From: 2-02-FULL-55-14 sp964473365 | GTDB lineage: Bacteria > Bacteroidota > Ignavibacteria > UBA10030 | Length of the DNA stretch: 64,000 nucleotides | Reading direction: 5' to 3' | Assembly (NCBI GenBank): GCA_964473365.1 | Contig: CAYYOV010000007.1 | Span: 1-64,000, forward strand | In this document: positions 57,871-64,000 of the stretch, piece by piece | Position numbering within the stretch: position 1 is the stretch's first letter | Layout of the letters: every line of letters begins with the position of its first letter | Translations under genes and position numbers: made by a program | The notes under the pieces: model-generated | What the model saw: only the letters and a program-made list of their open reading frames with translations | What the model was told of the DNA's origin: nothing | Database searches by the model: none

Positions 57871-59634
57871 TCAGTCGACCCGCTCCGCTCCCAAGTCGCG
57901 CTGTAACGCAGCGATCAACGGGTCCCCGTCGGACGGTGTTGGCGTTTCCAACGCAGTCGTCGTGATGACGCTCTTACGCTCATTCTCGATTGTCGGCGTG
58001 TACGTGATAGCGCTCTGCCGTGTTTCCGTGCGCATGACCGGTTCTACGGCGACCCGCACGCCGATCACGCGAAGCACCGTCTCCGAGAGATAGTCTTTTT
58101 GCTGACGTAGCGTCGTGTAGTGATACTCATCGCGGCAGCCGATTCGGATGGCGCCATTCTGGACGTCGATGAATTCGCTTTCACTCAACGTGGTTCCGAT
58201 CGCGATCCTCTTCTTCAACACCTCCCCCACCACTTCTTGCCACCTGTCGGCGATTTCCGAGCGCATCGCGGCCGTCAGTCCTGCCGACGTCTGCGGAGCT
58301 GTCGCAGATTGCGACGGCGGCGGCGATTCGTCTGATGGACGACTGAGTGCCGGCTTTCCGAAGAACGCTGAGTATTTCATCGCCGCGGGACTGGCCATCG
58401 GGCCTGCGCTGACCGATCCGATCACCCGCACTTCGTTGGACGGTGCCACGGGTGAGGCTGACGCTCCCGGGTTGACGGGCGGCGGTGATTGCTTCAATTG
58501 GTGTTTCAGGTCCTCAAGCCGCTTCAAGAGATCGTCAACCTTGACTGCCGATTCGAGCCGGGCCAGCTGCAGCATCGTCGATTCCAACTTGTACCGGGGT
58601 TGGGGTGCGAACCGGAGCGTTTGTTCGAGCTCGTGCACGATCTTGAGGATCCGGAGGAGGTCGGCCTCTGGAAATGTCGCCGATTCTTCCTCGTAGCGCT
58701 TCTTGTATGACGATGACATCTCGATCAGATCGGTGCTCCGGCTCGCCAGGACGATCAGCAGGTGCCGAAAATGTTCTGCGAGCCCGCCGACGAACTCGCG
58801 CAGGTCGTAACCCGATCGGACCACTTCGTCCACGAGGGCGATCGCAGCGGCAGCGTCCTTCGACCGGATGACGGCCGAACATCGAAAATAGAGCTCTTGG
58901 TCGACCACATTCAGCGCCGTCAGGACGTCTTTCGTGCTGATGGCTGCTCCGCAGAACGCGCGAACCTGGTCGAAGATGCTCTGCGCATCGCGCATCGAAC
59001 CGTCGCCCTTGCGGGCGATGACGTTGAGCGCGTCTTCGTCGATCTGTACCTGTTCCTCGCCAGCAATGAAGCGCAGGCGGTCAACGATCTCGTCCGTTGC
59101 GATACGACGGAAGTCGAATCTCTGGCACCGGGACAGGATCGTCATCGGTACCTTGTGGATCTCGGTGGTGGCGAAGACGAAGATCACGTGCGACGGCGGC
59201 TCTTCGAGCGTTTTCAGGAGGGCGTTGAAGGCCTCCTTCGTCAGCATGTGCACTTCGTCGATGATGTAGACCTTGTACCGTCCCCGCGCTGGTGCATAGC
59301 GGACCGATTCGCGGAGATTGCGGATCTCCTCCACGCCGCGGTTCGAAGCACCGTCGATCTCGATGACGTCCATGCTCCTGCCCGCCACGATCTCCTGGCA
59401 CACCTCACAGGTGTTGTCGGGGTTGTGGTCGACGGGATGCAGGCAGTTGACGGCCTTGGCAAGAATTCGCGCGGTCGTGGTCTTGCCGGACCCGCGCGTA
59501 CCGCTGAAGATATAGGCATGCGCGACCCGCCCGGAGGAGAGCGCGTTCTTCAGTGTGGCGGTAACGTGACGCTGGCCGACGACATCCTCAAACACCATCG
59601 GCCGCCACTTGCGGGCGGTGACCTGGAAGCTCAT
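57871..59634 (-). CDS. dnaX: DNA polymerase III subunit gamma/tau
   Basis: A 587-residue clamp-loader ATPase. Walker A is SGTRGSGKTTTARILAK, DEVHML is Walker B, LLKTLEEPPSHVIFVFATTE and LSRCQRF follow, then domain III and a Pro/Ser-rich linker before a C-terminal domain near GMRSEIADRW-like sequence. The zinc region has Cys64, Cys76 and Cys79, but the fourth expected ligand (position 82) is Ile. It assembles the clamp loader and tethers polymerase. No slippery heptamer for a frameshifted gamma form was found on reading. It lies 40 bp after lon and is probably cotranscribed with it. Confidence 0.95.
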   Translation of the reverse strand: MSFQVTARKWRPMVFEDVVGQRHVTATLKNALSSGRVAHAYIFSGTRGSGKTTTARILAKAVNCLHPVDHNPDNTCEVCQEIVAGRSMDVIEIDGASNRGVEEIRNLRESVRYAPARGRYKVYIIDEVHMLTKEAFNALLKTLEEPPSHVIFVFATTEIHKVPMTILSRCQRFDFRRIATDEIVDRLRFIAGEEQVQIDEDALNVIARKGDGSMRDAQSIFDQVRAFCGAAISTKDVLTALNVVDQELYFRCSAVIRSKDAAAAIALVDEVVRSGYDLREFVGGLAEHFRHLLIVLASRSTDLIEMSSSYKKRYEEESATFPEADLLRILKIVHELEQTLRFAPQPRYKLESTMLQLARLESAVKVDDLLKRLEDLKHQLKQSPPPVNPGASASPVAPSNEVRVIGSVSAGPMASPAAMKYSAFFGKPALSRPSDESPPPSQSATAPQTSAGLTAAMRSEIADRWQEVVGEVLKKRIAIGTTLSESEFIDVQNGAIRIGCRDEYHYTTLRQQKDYLSETVLRVIGVRVAVEPVMRTETRQSAITYTPTIENERKSVITTTALETPTPSDGDPLIAALQRDLGAERVD

Positions 59635-59674
59635 GGGGGTGGTATGGTACGAAGGAAACGGGTGAAAGGAAATC

Positions 59675-62098
59675 TCAGCGACGCCGACCCTTCGGGCCGA
59701 AGACGTGCCGGGCCGCTTCGCTGATCGTGTCGACCGGAATGATCGTCAATCCCTCTTTGACCTTCGCCGGGATCTCGGTCAAATCCTTCACGTTCTCTTT
59801 TGGAATAAGGACGGTCGCGATACCGCTGCGCTGAGCGGCGAGCAATTTTTCGTTCAGCCCGCCGATGGCCAGCACGTTGCCGCGCAGCGTGATCTCCCCT
59901 GTCATGGCCACATCGCTCCGAGCCGGAACGCCTCGGGCAGCGGAAAGGATGGCGATCGCCATCGTAACGCCGGCCGACGGTCCGTCCTTCGGGATCGCTC
60001 CCTCGGGAAGATGGATGTGGATCTCGCGCCCCTTCTGGAAATCAGGTGCAATCCCGAGCTCTTTCGCGTTCGAGCGGATGTACGAAAGGGCGGCCTGAGC
60101 CGATTCCTTCATGACATCGCCCAACTGCCCTGTCAGGGTTAACCGCTCGGTCCCGCGCATGATCGTGACGTCTACATTCAAGATGTCTCCGCCCACGCTG
60201 GTCCACGCCAGACCCGTCACCGATCCGATCCGTGGCTTACGCTCGGCGGCCTTCGTCCGGAAGCGGGGCACGCCAAGATACCGCTCGACAGATTCGGGGG
60301 TAACGTTGATGCCCTTCGGCGCTACCGCGCGTTTCTTTGCCTTCGCACCGCGAGGCGTATGACCATTCCCACGCTTCGCCAGCACAATGTCTTTGGCAAC
60401 CTTCCGACAGATGGAAGCTGTTTCGCGCTCAAGGTTGCGCACGCCAGATTCCCGCGTGTAATCCCGGACGACCTTGAGGATCGCTTCGTCGCTGAAGGTC
60501 ACCGCGGCCTTCTGTAGTCCGTGGGCTTCAAGCTGTCTGGGGATGATGTGCCGACGGGCGATCTCCTTCTTTTCGTGCTCCAGATATCCGGGAAGCTCGA
60601 TGATCTCCATCCGATCCTGCAACGGCAGCGGAATGCTGTAACGCACGTTCGCCGTTGTGATGAACATGACCTTCGACAGGTCGTAGTCCACCTCGAGATA
60701 GTGGTCGTTGAACGCCACATTCTGTTCCGGGTCGAGCACTTCGAGCAGGGCGGCCGACGGGTCGCCCCGGAAATCCATGCTCATCTTGTCGACCTCATCC
60801 ATCAGCATGACCGGATTGATGGACCCTGCTCGCTTCATCGATTGGATGATCTTGCCCGGCATTGAGCCGATGTATGTGCGTCGGTGGCCGCGGATCTCCG
60901 CCTCGTCCCGAACGCCTCCCAGCGAGATGCGCACAAACTTGCGACCGAGCCCGCGGGCGATAGATCGCGCCAGCGACGTCTTGCCGACGCCCGGCGGGCC
61001 GACGAAACACAGGATCTGCCCCTTCATGTCCTTGACCAGGTTCAGAACGGCAATATGCTCCAGGATCCGGTCCTTCGGCTTTTCGAGACCGTAGTGGTCT
61101 TCGTCGAGGATCGTTCGTACGTGTTCGACGTCGAGCTGATCCTTCGTCCGCGTCTTCCATGGCACGGCGACCATCCAGTCGAGATAGTTCCGCGTCACGG
61201 TGAATTCGGGCGACATCGACGGGGTCTTCTTGAGTTTGTTGAACTCCTCCATCGCCTTGGCAAGCGCCTCGGCTGGCATTCCCGCCTTGTCGATCTGTTC
61301 CTTCAGTTTCGCCAGCTCTGGCGATGATTCGTCCTCGCCGAGCTCGTCTTGCAGGATCCGGATCTGTTCCTGGATGAAGAACTTTCGTTGCGACTTCTGA
61401 ATGTTATCCTGCACCTTTGAGTCGATGTCCCGCTCGATCTTGAGGATCTCCACCTCTGTCGTGAGGGTCTTGGAGATCTCGAACAACTGGTCCCGAAGCC
61501 GGGTCAGATCGAGGATGCGCTGCTTGACGTCGACGCTCTGGGTGATGTTCGCCGCCATATAGAACATCTTCCGCTGCGGGTCCCGGATCCCTTCGAAGGT
61601 CATCAGCACCTCACCCGGGATGTTGCGGTTCAGGCGTACGTACTCTGTAAAGAGCGTCGTTGTATGGCGTACGAGCGCCTCGATTTCTTTGTCTGCCGGG
61701 AGCTCGGTCGTATTGATGACGATCTCCGCTTCCAGGAACTCTTTCCGGTCGGTGAACGAACGGATGGAGGCTTGTACGTGGCCGTCGACCAGGATCTTCA
61801 TGAGGCCGTTCGGCAGGCGCAACATCTGGACGATCTTCGCGACACAGCCGTTGCGGTAGACGTCGTCAGGACCCGGTTCGTCGACTGACGCGTTCTTCTG
61901 GGCTGCCAGGAAGATGTTCTTGCCGCGTTCCATGGCTGCAGCCGCCGCCTTCAGCGACGATTCCCGCCCGACGAGGACGGGGAAGATCATGTACGGGTAG
62001 ATCACAACGTCGCGCAGGGGCAGAACCGGCAGCGTCGTCGGGATCTGGTCGATGGTCTCAACGTGTTGTGGCGATATCTGGGGGTCGAGTTCGGTCAT
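59675..62098 (-). CDS. lon: ATP-dependent protease Lon
   Basis: An 807-residue LonA. The N-terminal substrate-binding domain starts LPVLPLRDVVIYPYMIFPVLVGRE. The AAA+ module has CFVGPPGVGKTSLARSIARGLG and RGHRRTYIGSMPGKIIQ, and the protease domain has the catalytic Ser in PKDGPSAGVTMAIA and Lys in GGLNEKLLAAQRSG. It degrades misfolded and regulatory proteins in the cytoplasm. A basic insertion (GNGHTPRGAKAKKRAVAPKG) precedes the protease domain. Expression is from a promoter at 62176-62204 whose transcript starts with a hairpin and T-tract. Confidence 0.98.
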   Translation of the reverse strand: MTELDPQISPQHVETIDQIPTTLPVLPLRDVVIYPYMIFPVLVGRESSLKAAAAAMERGKNIFLAAQKNASVDEPGPDDVYRNGCVAKIVQMLRLPNGLMKILVDGHVQASIRSFTDRKEFLEAEIVINTTELPADKEIEALVRHTTTLFTEYVRLNRNIPGEVLMTFEGIRDPQRKMFYMAANITQSVDVKQRILDLTRLRDQLFEISKTLTTEVEILKIERDIDSKVQDNIQKSQRKFFIQEQIRILQDELGEDESSPELAKLKEQIDKAGMPAEALAKAMEEFNKLKKTPSMSPEFTVTRNYLDWMVAVPWKTRTKDQLDVEHVRTILDEDHYGLEKPKDRILEHIAVLNLVKDMKGQILCFVGPPGVGKTSLARSIARGLGRKFVRISLGGVRDEAEIRGHRRTYIGSMPGKIIQSMKRAGSINPVMLMDEVDKMSMDFRGDPSAALLEVLDPEQNVAFNDHYLEVDYDLSKVMFITTANVRYSIPLPLQDRMEIIELPGYLEHEKKEIARRHIIPRQLEAHGLQKAAVTFSDEAILKVVRDYTRESGVRNLERETASICRKVAKDIVLAKRGNGHTPRGAKAKKRAVAPKGINVTPESVERYLGVPRFRTKAAERKPRIGSVTGLAWTSVGGDILNVDVTIMRGTERLTLTGQLGDVMKESAQAALSYIRSNAKELGIAPDFQKGREIHIHLPEGAIPKDGPSAGVTMAIAILSAARGVPARSDVAMTGEITLRGNVLAIGGLNEKLLAAQRSGIATVLIPKENVKDLTEIPAKVKEGLTIIPVDTISEAARHVFGPKGRRR

Positions 62099-62137
62099 GG
62101 TCTGCCGCGCAGGTTTGCGCGGGCCGGGAGTAGAATG

Positions 62138-62162
62138 AAAAACCGTCCGACGATCGGACGGT
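62138..62162 (-). terminator. Hairpin plus T5 in the lon 5' leader
   Basis: On the minus strand ACCGTCCG (62162-62155) and CGGACGGT (62149-62142) form an 8-bp stem followed by TTTTT, about 40 nt before the lon ATG and just after the predicted transcription start. It may also end the murQ-DUF2461 transcript. Confidence 0.78.
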
Positions 62163-62175
62163 GGTGGTGGCTCTC

Positions 62176-62204
62176 AAGATAGCCACGAATGACCGGAGGT
62201 GCAA
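62176..62204 (-). promoter_or_regulatory. lon promoter (TTGCAC-N17-TATCTT)
   Basis: On the minus strand TTGCAC (62204-62199) and TATCTT (62181-62176) are 17 nt apart. The start near 62169 is 7 nt before the hairpin at 62162. An AT-rich tract lies just upstream (62219-62245) and could act as an UP element. No CIRCE or other heat-shock operator was recognised. Confidence 0.65.
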
Positions 62205-62266
62205 CGGTTGCCGTGACTTTATTTTGAATTTAAAATATTATCTCTTCATGCTCGGCGATGCGGGCA

Positions 62267-62977
62267 TTACGCCCGCAACGCGTCGTTCAGGAACCGCACC
62301 AGCGGCGTTGCTGCTTCGCACACGGCGGCGATATCCTTCACGAAGGACGGCCGCAGCGCTTTTGCTTCGGGCATCGACACACCCGCGAAGAACTGCTTCA
62401 ACCTCAACCATTCCCCCATCGGATGATCGTCGCTGTACCCTTTTGGCATGCGTTGGAGCGAGTTCCCTTCGAGCTTTCCGAATCGGCGGCGGAAGGCGGG
62501 AGATGAAATGATCGCGCGGAACGAATCGGGGTGACGATCGATCGCTGCGCGGATCTTCTTCAACTGATCGCTCTCGGGCATATAGATGCCGGCACCCACG
62601 TACGCTTCGCCCGGCTCGACGTGCAGATAGTATCCAGATCCCAGGAATCCTTTCGGTGCACCCCGCAGAACGAAGTGAGCCGCGATGTGTGTCTTGTATG
62701 GGGTCTTGTCGTTGCTGAACCGCGTGTCGCGATAGATGCGAAAGATCGCCGTGCGCGGATTCAGATCGTACTCGGGAGCGAAGCGCTCAACATGCGGACG
62801 GAGGGATGCGATCAGCGATTGCATGGGCGCCTTGACGAACTCTTCGTATTCGCCCTTGTGCGTCGTGAACCAGTCGCGGCGGTTGTTCCTTTTCAGGCGC
62901 CGGAGAAAACTCAGTCCCTCCTTCGGAAAGCCGTTGAAGGGCGGATATTCTTCCAGCTCCAGGAGGGGGTTGTTCAC
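62267..62977 (-). CDS. DUF2461-domain protein
   Basis: A 236-residue soluble protein of the DUF2461 (TIGR02453) family, identified by FLRRLKRNNRRDWFTTHKGEYE, TAIFRIYRDTRFSNDKTPYKTHIAAHF and GSGYYLHVEPGEAYVGAGIYMPE. The function of the family is unknown. GTG at 62977 has AAGGAG 6 nt upstream and overlaps nothing; it is 2 nt from the murQ stop, so the two are cotranscribed. A GCGGGC/GCCCGC hairpin spans its stop codon (62260-62276). Confidence 0.92.
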   Translation of the reverse strand: MNNPLLELEEYPPFNGFPKEGLSFLRRLKRNNRRDWFTTHKGEYEEFVKAPMQSLIASLRPHVERFAPEYDLNPRTAIFRIYRDTRFSNDKTPYKTHIAAHFVLRGAPKGFLGSGYYLHVEPGEAYVGAGIYMPESDQLKKIRAAIDRHPDSFRAIISSPAFRRRFGKLEGNSLQRMPKGYSDDHPMGEWLRLKQFFAGVSMPEAKALRPSFVKDIAAVCEAATPLVRFLNDALRA

Positions 62978-62979
62978 GC

Positions 62980-63945
62980 TTACTCCTTGACGATGTGATA
63001 CTCGCTTCCTTCGATCGCCGCTCGTACAAATCCCTCCGCCCGCTGAAGGCGCGCCGCTGCTTCAGAGCGCGTCACATTCGCCTTGATCATGACCAGGGCG
63101 GTCTTCACGTGTCCTCCGGCCTGATCGAGCACTTCCGCGGCGGTCTCGTACGGCACCCCTGTGATCGTCATGACAACGCGCTTGGCCCGCTCCTTCAATT
63201 TCAGGTTGGTCATCTGCAGGTCGATCATCATGTTCTCATAGACCTTGCCGAGACGGACCATCGCTGTCGTCGTGATCATGTTGAGCACCAGCTTTTGCGC
63301 TGTGCCCGACTTCATGCGGGTCGAGCCCATGATGACTTCGGGTCCGACCTCCGGACAGATCGCGACGTCGAGGGCGTCGCGCAGTGCGTGGTACGGTTCC
63401 TCGTCGAATCGTGCCCGCGGGTTCGTCGTCACATACAGCGTATGCGCCCCGCGTTGCTTCGCTCGTTTGACCGCGCCAATCACGTACGGTGTGCGGAGAC
63501 TTGCTGCAATTCCGCAGACGACGTCCTTTGGGCCCACCCCACGCGCGTCGATGTCGGCAGCGCCGAATTCTTCCTTGTCCTCCGCCCCCTCTTGCGCTCG
63601 GAACATCGCCTTTTCGCCCCCGGCGATCATGCCCTGCACGAGCTCCGGGTCAACGCCGTACGTCGGCGGACACTCGACCGCATCCAGCACCCCCAATCGT
63701 CCCGATGTGCCGGCGCCGGCGTAGAGCAGTCGTCCGCCTGAGGTGAATGCGCGGACGACCAGTTCAACGGCGCGCGCGATGTGCGGGATCTGTGTCTCTA
63801 CCGCGACCGCGATCCTCTGGTCTTCGGTATTGATGATCCTCAGGATCTCGTCCGTCGACCTGGCGTCAATGTCCATGCTTGACGGGTTCCGCTGTTCGGT
63901 CGTCAGCGTCTTCAGTTGTTCAAACAATTTTTTGGGATCGTTCAC
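62980..63945 (-). CDS. murQ: N-acetylmuramic acid 6-phosphate etherase
   Basis: A 321-residue SIS-domain enzyme that cleaves the lactyl ether of MurNAc-6-phosphate to GlcNAc-6-phosphate and D-lactate during peptidoglycan recycling. It shows LYAGAGTSGRLGVLDAVECPPTYG (with the catalytic-type Glu), ALDVAICPEVGPEVIMGSTRMKSGTAQKLVLNMI and a C-terminal helical UBA-like part. Start is GTG at 63945 (MNDPKKLFEQL...TTEQRNP fits the family). Its promoter is outside or at the very end of the window; 63946-64000 holds nothing I can identify. Confidence 0.96.
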   Translation of the reverse strand: MNDPKKLFEQLKTLTTEQRNPSSMDIDARSTDEILRIINTEDQRIAVAVETQIPHIARAVELVVRAFTSGGRLLYAGAGTSGRLGVLDAVECPPTYGVDPELVQGMIAGGEKAMFRAQEGAEDKEEFGAADIDARGVGPKDVVCGIAASLRTPYVIGAVKRAKQRGAHTLYVTTNPRARFDEEPYHALRDALDVAICPEVGPEVIMGSTRMKSGTAQKLVLNMITTTAMVRLGKVYENMMIDLQMTNLKLKERAKRVVMTITGVPYETAAEVLDQAGGHVKTALVMIKANVTRSEAAARLQRAEGFVRAAIEGSEYHIVKE

Positions 63946-64000
63946 GGGGTTGCTCTTGGTGGGCGTAGGTCAAAATCGACAATGACGATCTTTTTATCCA

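Noticed and set aside
1..64000. tRNA or rRNA genes, CRISPR arrays, insertion sequences, phage genes
   Set aside because: None was recognised when reading the intergenic regions and gene products; a covariance or profile search could still find small RNAs.

Overview
The window comes from a Gram-negative chromosome of high GC content. An outer membrane is shown by an LptE-type lipoprotein, several beta-barrel proteins ending in aromatic residues, RseP and a PorV/PorQ-family protein. PorV/PorQ, LptE and promoters of the form TTG...N17...TANNTT point to the Bacteroidota/Chlorobiota group (a Kapabacteria- or Ignavibacteria-like lineage is my guess). No rRNA, tRNA, CRISPR array, insertion sequence or phage gene was recognised.

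Layout. 0-2.4 kb (+): end of a trans-sulfuration PLP enzyme, a Nudix CoA pyrophosphatase-like gene and rpsT. 2.4-9.3 kb (-): miaB, a SPOR protein, a sigma-54 activator, LptE, a membrane glycosyltransferase and an FG-rich TPR protein, read as one run from a promoter upstream of miaB. 9.7-12.5 kb (+): pta, a hotdog thioesterase and a DUF1624/acyltransferase-like membrane protein. 12.6-15.4 kb (+): an accessory stretch with its own near-consensus promoter, encoding a membrane-anchored CPHC (DsbA-like) thioredoxin-fold protein, a 102-residue Cys-rich exported peptide with a double-glycine leader motif, an exported protein of unknown family, and an exported alpha/beta-hydrolase that has lost its catalytic Ser and His. 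15.5-19.4 kb (-): SDR, D-threonine aldolase-like enzyme and a fused E1 alpha/beta 2-oxoacid dehydrogenase. 19.5-30.6 kb (-): an osmotic and ionic homeostasis block with NhaA, fused OtsA-OtsB, TreT, DUF5752, MscS, a GNAT/nitrilase fusion whose nitrilase lacks its Cys, an amidohydrolase, a TM-helix channel-like protein and a cation/proton antiporter. 30.8-38.9 kb: Gfo/Idh oxidoreductase, pdxJ, a bactofilin-like/BamA-like fusion, msrA, an M14 carboxypeptidase, an ECF sigma/anti-sigma pair and a phosphoesterase. 39-44.8 kb: a TPR protein plus an exported protein of unknown function (-), divergent from dxr-rseP (+). 44.9-51.7 kb (+): an envelope signalling cluster of exported protein, FecR protein, large outer-membrane barrel and CHASE2 adenylate/guanylate cyclase. 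51.8-56 kb: DUF2079 protein (-) divergent from a Wzx flippase and a GT4 glycosyltransferase (+). 56-64 kb (-): PorV/PorQ protein, lipoprotein C39 peptidase, dnaX, lon, DUF2461 and murQ.

Regulatory signals are unusually readable. About a dozen promoters share TTG-containing -35 elements, mostly 17-nt spacers and -10 boxes close to TATATT, TACATT or TATCTT. Several of them (dxr, lon, the E1 gene, the large barrel gene) fire straight into a stem-loop followed by a T-tract before the start codon, like a built-in attenuator or 5' stabiliser. The most interesting candidate for an undescribed system is the peptide/CPHC-oxidoreductase cluster at 12.6-14.4 kb, possibly served by the stand-alone lipoprotein C39 peptidase at 57.3-57.8 kb.
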